Source: Ilex aquifolium | Lineage: Eukaryota > Streptophyta > Magnoliopsida > Aquifoliales > Aquifoliaceae | Direction of reading: 5' to 3' | Assembly (NCBI GenBank): GCA_951799425.1 | Contig: OX637409.1 | Location: 10,140,960 to 10,204,959, forward strand | DNA: 64,000 nt | Shown: positions 1-11,560 of the stretch, one piece after another | How positions within the stretch are numbered: position 1 is the stretch's first letter | Layout: each line of letters starts with the position of its first letter | Notes under the pieces: generated by a model | Database searches by the model: none | Told to the model about the DNA's origin: nothing | What the model saw: the letters and a program-made list of their open reading frames with translations, nothing else | Program-made: the position numbers and the translations under genes

Positions 1-424
1 AGTTCAATTCGGGTTGAGTTCGAGTTGAGCCTAAAATAGGCTTGTTGTTCTAAACCTGATGCACTATCCCACAATCCAGCTGCATCATACATGTTTGCTA
101 GAACCACATAGTTTACTGACTTCTCAGGTTCTATATTAAATAGGTGTTTGACTGCAATTTTTCCAATAGATATATTGTCATAGTTACTATATGTCCCAAG
201 AATGGAACCCCAAAGTGAGGCATTAATTCGGGTTGAGCCCGATTTTAATACTCGGGTTCAACCCGTGAATCCGATGGCTCAACCCAAGCCCAATCCAAAT
301 TGAATTCATGTTGAGATTTTTTGACCTAAGCCCAACTCAAGTATTAAAAACCTTAGTCCAAGCCCTAATTTTTTCGGATTGGGTTCGGATTGGAATCGGG
401 TTAGCCCGCCCAAGTTACACCCCT
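1..424. mobile_element. Degenerate hAT-like non-autonomous element enclosing a gene fragment
   Basis: The stretch is rich in alternating GGGTTGAG/CTCAACCC-type words and ends at about 424 with CAAGTTACACCCCTAA, the reverse of the AGGGGTGTAACTTGGG-like terminus seen in many plant non-autonomous hAT-type elements. The word ATTCGGGTTGAG occurs on both sides of a 180-bp PPR-like fragment (7-18 and 226-237), so the element appears to enclose that fragment. A related terminus (AGGTGTAACTTAGAGCAGG) is seen at 6476. The left end lies outside the window, so no target duplication can be tested. Assignment to hAT is an inference from terminus style only. Confidence 0.35.
46..224 (-). pseudogene. PPR protein fragment (E-motif region)
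   Basis: Reading the minus strand from about 224 down gives one frame containing WGSILGTYSNYDN, IAVKHLFNIEPEKSVNYVVL and ANMYDAAGLWDSAS. This is the pattern of the C-terminal E motif of plant PLS-class pentatricopeptide repeat proteins (W-G-S-L-L ... G ... A-A-E-x-L-F-x-L-E-P-E-N ... N-Y-V-x-L-A-N-M-Y). PPR proteins bind organellar RNA and act in editing and processing. Only about 60 residues are present, with no start, no upstream PPR repeats and repeat DNA on both sides, so this is a gene fragment and not a working gene. It was probably captured by, or interrupted by, the surrounding transposon-like DNA. The family is quite certain; the mechanism is not. Confidence 0.7.
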
Positions 425-3400
425 AATTTGTAGGGGATCATTCTGAATGATCAATAATGTTATTTGGACCTAATTTATTGACCTAATTTATCACAATTAT
501 TGGATTGGTAGCGTGTTCTAACAAATTTTGTGACTCACAATCAATTCAATGATTATGAATAATTCGGTCAACAAATTATATCAATAAATCAGATTCAAGT
601 AACATTGCTAATAAAAGATTTGGATTCTAATCCCAAGCCCTTTTTTGTGATCCAGAAGAAATCTTGCAATGTGACCACTGACCACATGATGGAAGTGAAA
701 ATAAAGTCGGGTTGAGGTTACCAATTTGGGCCTGGCCCAGCCCAGTTATGAAAAGTCATCCTCTATGGATTGAAGACCTTTCTACTTGCATATCTATTGT
801 TGGTATGCTCAACTTCCATAAGAAACAACTTTGGATGAAATGAACATATTCTAGCCCAATGCCAATTGATCAATGCGTTGGGCTTTTGGCTTATCGGAAT
901 TGGAAATATATCTGCGACATTTTTTTCCTATTAATTTTCATGCATCGGCTTCCCTAATATTTATACAAGAATATGCCGTTTTATAAAAATTTTCAAGTAT
1001 CATTTTTAAAAAAAAAATTATGATTTATATTTCATCTTTCTTTTACTTGTTTTTTGTTTCAAGAATGTTTTATTTTTATTATTTTTATTTTTTCCTTGAT
1101 TATTTCAAATAGAAATGTATAGATCCATGGATGTGTACATCTATAATCCACTTAAAATTAGAAGGTGTGTTATTTGATTGAAATTGTTGATTTTACGGAT
1201 TTAGATTGAGAATGTGTCATCCCGTTTCATCCAACTGGGAAATTATTTCGTCAAAGTATGAAGAAATCATGAATTCATTTTATGGTAATTTCTTAACTTT
1301 ATTTCTATGAAATCGCGACTTTGAATTCATGCTCTTCAGTATAAAAATGACTATAAAATAAAGTAAGTAGAAGTAGTGTACTAGCTATTGTTTTTATTTA
1401 AAAATAACTCATTTTCTTTATGATATCTAACAGTTAGGGGTAACCGGTGCCTAAAGGTACAGTGCAACGTAAGTGAGAAGTGATGAATTTAGGGGGGAAA
1501 TTCAATTTGAATAGTTTGGAGAAAAATGTTGGTGACCGTTAAATAAGTCTATTTGAGACTGTCAGATGAGCTTATTAAAAGTTGTCATATTTTATATTAC
1601 TAGTTAGTGCACATGTGCGTTGCACGTGGTTCATTTCGAGTAGTGATTTTAATTTTAATTTTTTATTTCTATTTTTCAAAATTTGAGGTGTTTAGCATAT
1701 GTCTATTGATATAACTTTTAGGAAACACAAAAACTAAAACGGAAAAGAAATCGATAGAAAAATATTAGCTCATAGTGATATTTTAGCCCTTTCATGTACA
1801 ACTTTACTACTCACTCCAAGAAATACTTGATGCATTCAACAAACCGCATTTCTATTTTAACAATTCAATTTCTCACTTGAACATTCCAAACTCTTATTGA
1901 ATACTAAAAAGCATTCTATTCTATTTTTATTAGCTTTCTATTATAGCCTCCAACTAACATGATGGCTTACTAACTTAATGATGACATCATTTCAGATTTG
2001 TGGTGATTTGCAAGACCGCCTCACATGTTTAAAATTTTCAACTCTTGTGAAATTTAATATTCATCCATGTATGCATAGATGACTTTCCATTAGTACAAAT
2101 TTTATGTCATGCATTCTTATTTCAGTGTTCTACAAACTTTAAGTAAATATGGTGGCAGGTTGAATTCTCACAATCATTTCAATCATCCTATCAGTAGCAG
2201 CTCAAATGATCAAAATCTAGTTGATTATTACCACAAGATTCAATAGGAATGTGGTAAAATTTTTAAGTTCTTTACTTGATTAAAAAAAAATAAGTTTAGA
2301 TTGTGACAAAAATGGTCCAATTTGAGATTCCATTTTTTTTTTCCGGTCAATGAGATTTCATATTGTATAAGATTAATCTGGGTTGTTCATAAAGGAAGGT
2401 CGACCTATTTTCTTCTGATTGGATGTCTATAGTTTCATTTGACATTACATCAAGCAATTTTCCCCATGAACAAAAAGCATATGAAACATTAAACAAACTG
2501 TTTTAAAGTTATAAAGTTGCATATAAAAAGAGGATATCACTCTTCAATGTCATAGACATCCTCAGATGATCAAAGCGAATGGAGAATCAATCCTCATCCA
2601 CCTCCGAACCAAGGCTACTGGTCAATGGTGAGATGCATCCAGAGGCTTTGCCTGAATACAAAGTGCAACACTCTTTGGATGCTTTGTCTGTCTAATGTTA
2701 TATTATCAATAAAATCAAACAGGCTCATACCAATGTAATCAGCACAATACGAAGCACTAATGTAGGCAACACAATATTCTGCAAATGCCCTCATTAGAAC
2801 CAAACCCAAATACAAGAAAACCACTTGAAAAGATAAAAAAGAATTAAATAACATTTTAGAAATGTAAATCAACATCATACATCTAATGAAACACGCTAAC
2901 TTGAAGCATTGCAGGCCAGATGAGTACCTTATCTTTTTGGTACAATCTCATTTATTGCATATTGATAAACACGACCCATTTACAACCATTTGACTGATAG
3001 GCAATGGTAGTCAAGTGCCTTATCTGTATAAACCATTTCCCTCCCATGAAGCAGCTACACTTGAAAAGTCCAATCTGTTTTGTGCTTTTTTTATAGTTGC
3101 TGTAATTCTTACAAAATAGAACAGAGCATTCATGTAGCCATTGAGTAAAGTGATTAATGCCTTAATGGTGAAATCGAAGGGCCAAGAAGAGTGTGGAGGA
3201 TGACAAACTGAAGAGAAAAGGAAAGGACGGGTTCCTCCCCTTGGATCAGTTTCATGATTTCATCTTTTAGGTGATTAATGTATTAATGACAGTAAGAATT
3301 AAGAAAGAATTACTTACCGAAAAAAAAAGAATTAAGAAAGAAAACAAATGGGCAGCCAAACTTTAATGCTATTATCAGTTAAAAAAAGCACACATTAAAC

Positions 3401-3908
3401 AAGAATGACTTTATTGAATTGTTGAAAGGTAAAAAGAGAAATTTAAAGTTTTTCTAGTTAGATATAGATATAGGTATAGGTATAGATTGTGGTATTAAAC
3501 TTGTAGGATAAATATGACATAATTTTAGTGTTGGAGGAAAAAAATGAAAAAAAAATGTTTTTCATGTATGCTGATATTTTAAAGTAGTATAAATATAGAT
3601 AGATGTCTCATTTATTTTAGGACTACTCAACTTGTATAAATTCTTATTTTTATATACATTTAAAAAAAAAATATTTTACTAGTCAAACTAATTTTCAATT
3701 ATATTTTTCTTTTATCTTAAACAAATATGTATCGTTGTATTTAATATCTGTATTTGACTTCGATTAACACAATTTTTATTTGTAAAATTTACATTTAAAA
3801 TTAAAATTTGAATTAATATGTTATATCGCAAAACAAATAATTTATAAATAAATATATTTTAATAAGTATTTAATATTACTGAATAAATATTTATAAGACA
3901 TCCTATAA
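425..3908. other. AT-rich intergenic DNA without a recognised gene
   Basis: No supported gene. The only open frame of note is 2878-2615 on the minus strand (87 codons), with an exon-like stretch around RAFAEYCVAYISASYCADYI; it matches no family I recognise and has no clear partner exons. A Helitron-like terminus lies at 1600-1630. Poly-A/T runs and AT-rich words fill the rest. Confidence 0.5.
1600..1630 (-). mobile_element. Helitron-like 3' terminus
   Basis: On the minus strand the sequence reads a short hairpin (CACGTGC, 3-nt loop, GCACATG; one mismatch), then about 8 nt, then ACTAACTAG followed by T. Helitrons end in CTRR preceded by a hairpin about 10 nt upstream and insert 5' to a T. The other end and the transposase were not found, so this would be a non-autonomous remnant. 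A similar but weaker motif occurs at 44139. Confidence 0.35.
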
Positions 3909-4125
3909 CATTTTCGTTTACAACCTCAAATTAGGTTGTGTCGCCCCCTCGAGGAGGGCAAGCATTCAATCAAAAGATGCTGTAGTACACAAGTGGTCCT
4001 CTCCCCTGCTCCCTAAATACACTCCCCCCCCCCCATTTTCGTTTAGAACCTCAAATTAGGTTGGGTCAAAAGATGCTGTAGTACACAAGTGGTCCTCTCC
4101 CCTGCTCCCTAAATACCCCCCCTTC
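3909..4125. repeat. Imperfect direct duplication of about 110 bp
   Basis: Two copies begin CATTTTCGTTTA at 3909 and 4034. Both run through AACCTCAAATTAGG and TGGTCCTCTCCCCTGC to CTCCCTAAATAC and end in a C-rich run. The first copy has about 31 extra bases after the AACCTCAAATTAGGTTG word. The C-run between the copies is a likely slippage site. Confidence 0.8.
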
Positions 4126-4208
4126 TTCCCAACTACCACCACGACGGCACCACCACCACATTCAATACATCAGTTTAATCAGTGAAGGTACTGTTTCACT
4201 TTTGAATA

Positions 4209-4369
4209 TGTGCAGAGTGACAACAAATCAATGATAAAATTGTGTTCCAAAGACTTAAACAGGGATGAAAATAATGCCCTCTGGAATCATGTGCAGAGTG
4301 ACAACAAATCAATGAGAAAATCGTGTTCCAAAGACTTAAACAGGGATGAAAATAATGCCCTCCGGTCCT
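4209..4369. repeat. Two-copy tandem repeat, period 81 bp
   Basis: The word GTGCAGAGTGACAACAAATC starts at 4210 and again at 4291. The copies stay nearly identical through TTCCAAAGACTTAAACAGGG to ATAATGCCCTC. 81 is a multiple of three, so both strands show short repetitive open frames here; these are a by-product of the repeat and not evidence of a gene. Confidence 0.85.
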
Positions 4370-6470
4370 CTTTTGGTATTCATCCCACCTGGACACTTTT
4401 TACCCATCTTGATTGCAAACATAAATTCGAATGATTAATGCTATAAGATTTTGACACATTATTTAATAAATAATTTTGGAAAGTACAATTTTATCCAACT
4501 CGAATATACTTCAAATTGATAATGCGATATGTTATATCAGATTCATATTATGAATAAAATTTATCGTGTCAAAATTTATTTGACTGATACTTTATCCAAT
4601 TTTAATCATTTATAGTCAAATTCGTAATGTATATAATCCATGTTTAGTAGATTCTTATTTAGCAGGCTCTTGACTTTTTTTTAATAATATTTGTTTTTTT
4701 TTCATTTATCATTGAAACATTGTTTAAGACACGTGAATTATGTATCGATTTCATGTTAAGTTCATAAGTTGTGTTAAACACAGATGTATAGTCAAAAAAA
4801 AAAAGTTAAAAGTTAGATATTCGAATTTAAGCTTCCTTCATGCTTACAACACTCATGACTCAACCAGCCCATTTGGGTTGAAGTTGAAGCACAAGTTGAA
4901 AGAATTACAGAAATGGGATTTGTCCAAATGTCACTGCTCTGTTTTTCCGCACGCAACTTATCCGTGTCGCCGCACGCCAACACGAGCATGGGACTAGTTA
5001 TATTACATTATACTATTACTATATACGACATGGTCACGGTAGGTGGTCTGATTAATTTATCCTGGAGGATATGCCATTCCATTGGCCCTTCCCTCTCTAC
5101 CCAACAAAAATAATTTATTATTGTCCTTGTCCAAGACAGTCTAACACGCCACCAGCTTCTTGTTTCATTATCAATCAATTTTCCTTTTAACCAATATTGA
5201 AGTTAATCAACTTCAATGACTCACTCTTTACGCCACACACACATACATATCTATGTTGAATCCAACATTGTATTTTTCGTATTTATCTTCATTTGATATT
5301 AAAATTTCAAAGGATAGATAAATTGGTCACAAGCCCATTATGTAGAGTGAAGATTCTGAGTTCGAGTTTTTTTTTTTTTTTTTTTGGAGCCATTAATTAT
5401 TAGAGAATTATCCTGTTTATTATGTGACGCACGTAATATTGACAAACACCATAGATAAACATAGCAACTGAAACTTCAATCACTTTTGACATCAACAAAT
5501 GCTGCCAATGTATGGACCAATAGAGGCAAATGTGTAGTTGACATCAAGCAAGTCACAAACAGCAACATTTCATAGTTGCATTAATCAAACTAAATATTAA
5601 GGGTTCCTTCTGCACCGTGGCATGCCAATTTTGATTTATTATTTTCCGATTGTTGAATAATACTTTGATTTCAATAGGAGGATAATTAAATAGTCTGAAA
5701 ATATTGGTTTAGGTGACTTCTCAAGTGTTATCATTTTCTTGTTCGTGTTTAGACTTGGAACACCCACATGGCATAATAATAATAATTTATTTATTTATTT
5801 TGCTGGCGTATTTTGTCTGTTTAGCATATGCCAGTGTTATGGTGTGAGTATCGGCATGGTAGAATAGAATAGGGATTATGCTATAATATTGAGTAGTTGA
5901 AGATGGGTTGCTGATATATTTATTTACTAGATGGATTGAGGTAGATGGATACCAATCATTCGATAAAATGCCTTATCCAGAATCACAAATTTGGTGCAGA
6001 AATTCACGTGGTACCATGTCTGTCTTCATTTCTGCCACATTCACATGGCTCTGGTTTTCCATCTATTCTTTTATTTTGTGGGGGTCTTCAATTTTTTTTG
6101 GTGGATTATTTATTATTAATGGGTGAGGAAATTGCATGGCAAATGATCAGCCCAAAAAAAAATTTAAAATGAGAATGTATTGCAGGAAATTTCCATCCGT
6201 TTTGGTGTCTCCAAGTGAGAGAATTTTGGTGAGAGTTATAATTATAGCTGTTTCTTAGATGGCTTGAAAAAATAAACCTGGTGGTTCCTTCTTTTGGCAC
6301 TTACCAACAGGATGTTACTCTTACGTTATGGATGGGCATCCCAACAAGTGCTCTGAAGAATAACTAACCATGACCTTCTTCCCCATTGTTAGTGGTGGAG
6401 AAGCTATTTGCCCCCAAACAAGCATCAATCACGATTTTGACAGGTTGCCAGTAATATAGGGTTGTACTCA
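4370..6470. other. Intergenic DNA without a recognised gene
   Basis: Nothing codable was recognised. The stretch holds poly-T runs (5370-5386), AT-rich DNA and short open frames with no family resemblance. Confidence 0.5.
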
Positions 6471-6720
6471 ATAAAGGTGTAACTTAGAGCAGGTTAACTT
6501 GGGTCAAATCCGAGTTATTTAGCTCGGATACCTTAGTCCAAATTTAAACTTAAACCCAAACACAATGTGAATTAAAATGTCGGGTTCTATCCAAATTGAA
6601 TCCAAATTTTAGCCTAACTTTTTATTACCCAAAACTAAGTTCAAATTGAACTCGATTTCAACCTAAGTATTAATATGAGTTATGTAACTCACTAGTTTAC
6701 AAAGTAAAACACCGACAAGT
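6471..6720. mobile_element. hAT-like element remnant, related to the one at 1-424
   Basis: Starts near 6476 with AGGTGTAACTTAGAGCAGG and continues with the same style of CAAATTTAAACTTAAACCC and GGGTTCTATCC words as the 1-424 element read in reverse. The right end and target duplication could not be defined. Class assignment is tentative. Confidence 0.25.
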
Positions 6721-7330
6721 TCTACGAAACATTTAACTTTTTTTTTTTTTTTTTGTCCTTCCAAACATTCAGTGATTGCTATTTATTATTTTTACTAAAT
6801 TCTCCTAACCTTTCCTATACACAATCATTCATTGAGTTTTACAAACCAGTTCAACAAAATTAAACATTTTTACAGGTAGTTGTTGATATGTTATCTATTT
6901 GTCTTTTTCTTTTAATTATTTTTCCTTTTCGGATCATTATTTGTCATTAGGGCAAGGATATGGAGTAATCGTATTACTGGTCATGTACGATGAGTTCTGA
7001 CTTATCAAGCAAAAAGTGTTGAATTTTCACATCAACTGAAAGACATATTCAATTCTCCATGCTTTCCTTTTCATTTCAGTAGCCTCTACAATAATGCTGG
7101 GTGGATGCCGTGCTTTCTTCTACGCTTGATATTAGCTATGTTATATAGCTTCATTATTGCCACACTTCTATAAAGATGACATAACTACTTTGGAAGACTT
7201 TTGCTCATAATCGTAACCCGAATCATCCAAATCACTTTTTTTTTTGGCTCGTAACTATAACGTAAATCTTTACATAATTATCCGTGTTTGAATAAAATTG
7301 GATGTCAATATTTAGTTAAAAGATCTCCCA
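6721..7330. other. Intergenic DNA, nothing recognised
   Basis: AT-rich with a poly-T run at about 6741; no gene, RNA or element boundary could be supported. Confidence 0.4.
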
Positions 7331-7670
7331 ACTCAAAAATGTTTGAAATTTACGTCTAACCTCTTATTCAATAATAATCAAATGAACTTGTAGACACCAT
7401 GTATAAAACCATAGTTCTAGCAAGAGCAGCATTAATAGATAGTCCAAATATCATTTAATTCATGTTAGTACAGGCAGGTTATTCATGCAGTGGTCCTAAC
7501 TCAAAGATGTTTGAAATTTGCGTCTCATATCTTATTCAATAATCAAATCAACTGGTAGGCACCATGTATAATCCGATAGTTATGGCAAGAGCAGCATTAA
7601 TGGATGGTACAAATATCATATAATAATTCATGTGATGTACAGACTGGTCATTCATGCAGTGGTCCTATCT
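7331..7670. repeat. Tandem duplication, unit about 168 bp
   Basis: ACTCAAAAATGTTTGAAATT at 7331 is repeated as ACTCAAAGATGTTTGAAATT at 7499. Both copies run through CTTATTCAATAAT, CACCATGTATAA and GCAAGAGCAGCATTAATGGA-like words to TTCATGCAGTGGTCCTA. The copies differ by scattered substitutions and small indels, so the duplication is not recent. Confidence 0.85.
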
Positions 7671-7781
7671 ATGCTAATAGTAGGATTCCCCAGCTGTCAT
7701 GTTTAGCCACAGGTGAAGCAGATATGCCTGACGAAGTGGGTTGTCCTTTTGAAAGGGCCTTGTGTTTAAAACAGATTGAAT

Positions 7782-8573
7782 ATAGCCACGAGCATACATA
7801 TTAATGTCGTACCATATGCGATAAATATCGCATGATATGTCATGATATATATAAAAAAAAAATATGATACAAATCGTGTTTTTGTATTACTTTTATACTG
7901 TATTATACGATACACGATACAAAACATATGATAAGTAAAAAAATATATATATATATACTTTTTTAAGTTTTTTAGGGTTGAAACGACATCGTTTCCCCCA
8001 GGATCTTATTTTTTAATTTCTAACCAGTAAAACGTCGTTTCAGTGGCTAGGTTTAAAAAAAAAAAAAATAAAGGTGGCTTTCGTCTCTAATTGACGAAGA
8101 CCAAAAGCTGTCCACCGAAACGTCAAAGATAGAAAAAAAGAACAACATCATTCTACTTCATCGCAATGAATTATTGCAAAGAAATTTTCTTCTCTATTCT
8201 ACTGTTCTTCATCACAAAGAAGTTTTCGGTCTTCTTCTTGATCATTTGGATCTACGAAGATTTCGACCGAAGGTTTAGGCCTTTTCCCTAGTCGAAACCC
8301 TAGATTTTTTTTTCTTCATCTTCCTCCTCCTTTGGTTTCTCCTTAGCAAAGAGTTCAATTGTAGTAGCAGACCCAAACAAAGCCTGGTTCTTCCTCTGTT
8401 TTTGCATTTTAATATTAGTGAACTATGTTGGGAGGTTGAATAGTTGGTAGAATATTAATGAAATGCTATATTATTTTGAGTCTATGACTTTTTTGTAAAA
8501 GTATATATATGATACACTATTTTTTAAAAATGATACGTCTTTCAATACATGATTTGATAACTATAGCCATGAG
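7782..8573. mobile_element. Possible insertion with ATGATACGAT-type words and near-repeat flanks
   Basis: A block containing CGATACACGATAC-like words, AAACGACATCGTTT and AAACGTCGTTT lies between TATAGCCACGAG (7782-7793) and TATAGCCATGAG (about 8562-8573). The 12-bp near match could be a degenerate target duplication. No terminal repeat or coding capacity was recognised. The block is followed by ordinary sequence up to the retrotransposon at 8725. Confidence 0.25.
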
Positions 8574-8724
8574 TTTGTTTTAAAGAGCGAGAGAAGATCT
8601 ACAACCCCTTATACCTTCCTATGGATTTAAGCATGAGTTATGTGTTTATAAGCGGGATTATGTTGTGCACATGTTGTGTGGCGAACAATCAAATAATTTA
8701 AAAAAAATAAAAAGCAATTAAGAA

Positions 8725-9315
8725 TGATAATGCCCAAAATATGCCTAAGGTTGAGCTCGGGTATCCTGCTTAGACCCCCCAAGCTCAGGTCACTCAGCCC
8801 ATCACGGATGACTAGGGAATTTGAGGTCAGTGCCTCATCCTCAGCAATTGCACCTCCACAGGAATAGCATAGAAGAGAGCTGGCTTCCACCCAAACACCA
8901 CACATAACGTAACGGTCTTGTATTTGGGCAAAGAAGTCGTAATCGTCTCAACGATGTCCATGGCAATCGCATAAAAGGCGCAACCGTTACGAGAAAAAGG
9001 CTAAGATCACACCCAAGATAATGCAAGGCCTCTGAAGACTACAAATAAGAGGCATATCCCTCACAACATGACACAAGCAAATACCCTGTGTAATCTTCCC
9101 CTCTTTATCAATAAAATTGCCTCGGGAGCAAGAGACTCCCTTCAGAGTGTATTAGCCGAGCTCCTGAGCTGGGGAACCACTATAAACATTTTGTATGTCA
9201 TTCCCCATTCCCTTGTTCAAATCTTGAGAGCCTAGAAGCTCTGACTGAGTCATTCAATAACCCATTAATCCCTAAAGATCACGAGCTCTGCGCAATTGTG
9301 CCACACACACCATCA
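8725..9315 (+). repeat. 5' LTR of the Tat-type element
   Basis: Direct repeat of 30586-31190, recognisable by GGTTGAGCTCGGGTATCC, CCCATCACGGATGACTAG, CTAAGATCACRCCCA and ATCACGAGCTCTG. The TATA box is damaged: CTACAAATA at 9039-9047 against CTATAAATA in the 3' LTR. An AATAAA motif lies near 9110 (ATCAATAAAATTGCC). The repeat ends CACCATCA directly before the primer site. Confidence 0.92.
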
Positions 9316-9336
9316 GTTGGCGCTGTCTGCGGAAAC
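9316..9336 (+). promoter_or_regulatory. Primer-binding site of the Tat-type element
   Basis: GTTGGCGCTGTCTGCGGAAA follows the LTR end directly. The TGGCGC... start complements a tRNA ending in GCGCCA, the form used by many plant Ty3/gypsy elements. The exact tRNA was not assigned. Confidence 0.7.
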
Positions 9337-9500
9337 GATTGTTCCTATAAAAATTCTACTGATATCTTCAGTAATTGATGGTTTCTACACGCAACATGAG
9401 CATAAATCAGATGAATCCTCTACGTCTACAAAACCGACAGGAAGTCGCCACAGGAAGATAGTAGGAGGACCCCCTACCTAATCCTGAAGTTAATCCTCCA

Positions 9501-11048
9501 ATGGCGAACCCTCCTCCAAACGACGAATTTGAGGCCTTTCGCCAAGACAACCAACGTTTCCTCCAGCAAAATGAGGAATTGCTAAACCTCATCCAAGCCC
9601 AGCGTCCCCAAAGGGCACGTCCAACCCAAGATGATCCCCAATGGGGGGAACATCAACGTCCCAATCCTTTAAGGGAGAATATGGAGGAGAATGAGCACAG
9701 TCAATCATTTGACAAAATATGTCGCCGAAAGAATGGAGAAGACGAGGAAGTGCAAAGCCAAAACAGGGGGACTCATAAGAACGAGCTTCCCCCATTCCAG
9801 CAAGAAAGGAAAGAACAATTCTCGGAGCAGCGCTTCAAGGAGATCCAACAGGAGCTCAGCCACATGAAGAAGGTTGTAAGGGGCAAAACTCTAATGACTA
9901 TGGACACCCTGGTCCAGTAGATAGAGTCTTTATTTACTCTAGAGGTGCTCTATTTTCCCCTTCCACCAAAATTCAGAATGCCGCAGATGAAAATATTTGA
10001 CGGAACAAAGGATCCCATGGACCATCTCAACACCTATAAGAACCAGATGGAGTTGCATATGTACCAAGACCTAGTGCAGTGCCGAGCTATTGCTATCACC
10101 TTGAAAGGCTTAGCCTTAGCTTGGTTCAATAGGCTAACCCCATCATCCATTTCCTCCTTCAGGGAGCTCTCCATCTAGTTCTTCTCGCACTTCATTAGAG
10201 CTCGAACCTACTGAAAGCCGAGCTACCACTTATTGAATGTGAAACAGGGACCAAATGAGACACTATGAAGCTACGTTCAAAGGTTCAACTCATAATATTT
10301 AAAAATAGATGTCCCTGATGAGAAGTTTGCTCTCACCGCCTTCATTGTTGGGCTAGGAGTCTAGTCAAATGACTTGATGTTCTCTATCTTCAAGAACCCA
10401 CAAGTCAGTATGGCTTAGGTCCTTACCAAGGCAGAGAAGTACATCAATGACGAGGAAGCTCTCCTTTCAAAGGCGGAGAGCTCGACTACCCATAAGGAGA
10501 AAAAGAAGATAAAGGACCGAAGTCCAAAGAAGGAGAGGAGTCGAGAACGGTCTCCACAAAAAGACAGAGATTGCTCCCCAAAGAGGAGAGGGGACATCAT
10601 AGATCTCCTAGGACCTCCACCTCAGGAGCTGCAACCAAGGTACACCCCAAGGCAGTTCAGTTCCCTCAATGCCACGATGTCTCAAGTTCTTTATGAGGCG
10701 TAAAATGAAAAGGTTTCTGAGATGGCCACCTAGGATGAAAGCTGACTCAGCAAAGCGGGACGTAACGAAGTACCATGAGTATCACTAGGACCATGGCCAC
10801 CTCACTGACGATTGCATCTGGCTGAAAAAAGAAATCGAGTTCTTACTTCAGATGGGGCAGCTGCATCGCTTCATGGCCCAGGTTAATCAAAACCGAGCTC
10901 ATCCACCTCATGTACCTCAACAACAAGTTCTTCCACAACATCAGCAGCTCATGGGAGAAATCAGAGTAATATCAAGAGGATTTGTTGGAGGTGAAGAAAC
11001 TAGCTCAGCCAGGAAGGCCCACATGTGAAAATTCAGAGCTGAAGACGT
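9501..11048 (+). pseudogene. Gag of the Tat-type element (decayed)
   Basis: Begins at ATG 9501 (MANPPPNDEFEAFRQ...). The retrotransposon-gag core follows at 9945-10178 (LPPKFRMPQMKIFDGTKDPM, then DHLNTYKNQMELHM and WFNRLTPSSISSF). A charged KEKKKIKDRSPKKE segment lies near 10490, and the post-core motif YHEYH/DHGHLTDDCIWLKKEIE near 10770. Gag coats the genomic RNA and builds the particle. The frame is broken many times: TAG at 9918 and 10176, TGA in a TY(R)KPS context near 10210, TAG near 10362, TAA in a YEA-NEK context near 10700. Nearly all are single C-to-T changes of glutamine or arginine codons. No functional product is expected. Confidence 0.85.
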
Positions 11049-11049
11049 T

Positions 11050-11560
11050 TTGGAAGTACAGGTTGTGTCCAAAACTCCTCGACTAAGCATGGATATTACG
11101 TTCTTAGACTTAGATCTTAAGGGATGCCAACACCCTCATGATGATCCCTTGGTGGTAAGGGCTATCATTGCCAACAGAACAATCCACCGGGTTCTAATTG
11201 ATAATGAAAGCTTTGTCGATATCATCTTCGCACCAGCCTTTAGCAAGATGGACATTGGCAGAAACAAGCTCGAGCCATTGAAAACTCACCTACTCGGATT
11301 CTCTGGAGAAAGGGTGCTCCCCCTAGGCTCAATCCAACTCGTTCTCACAATGGGAGACCCCTTTGTCAATCAACCACCACTGTGAGATTTTTGGTCGTCG
11401 ATGCCCTATTATCATACAATGTTCTACTTGGGGAGGCCTTCTCTTAATACCATGAGAGCTATCCCTTCTGCCTACCACCTTGTGATGAAGTTTCCTACTA
11501 AAAATGGCATTGGGGTGGTCTGAGGAGACCAGCGTATAGCAAGGGAGTGCTACATGGCAT
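11050..11560 (+). pseudogene. Aspartic protease region of Tat-type pol (decayed)
   Basis: Frame 11050-11385 carries PHDDPLVVRAIIANRTIHRV and LIDNESFVDIIFAPAFSKMD, followed by GFSGERVLPLGSIQLVLTMG, the usual layout of Tat-lineage retropepsins. The catalytic D-x-G motif reads DNE here (D-N-G-S in relatives), so a key glycine is lost. After the triplets for PPL a one-base frameshift moves the reading to VRFLVVDALLSYNVLLG (about 11390-11440), and a further shift to MRAIPSAYHLVMKFPTKNGI. A TGA at 11520 replaces an arginine codon. The protease would process Gag-Pol. Confidence 0.8.

Noticed and set aside
2615-2878. 87-codon minus-strand frame with RAFAEYCVAYISASYCADYI
   Set aside because: It looks somewhat like an exon, but no family was recognised and no neighbouring exons or promoter were found.
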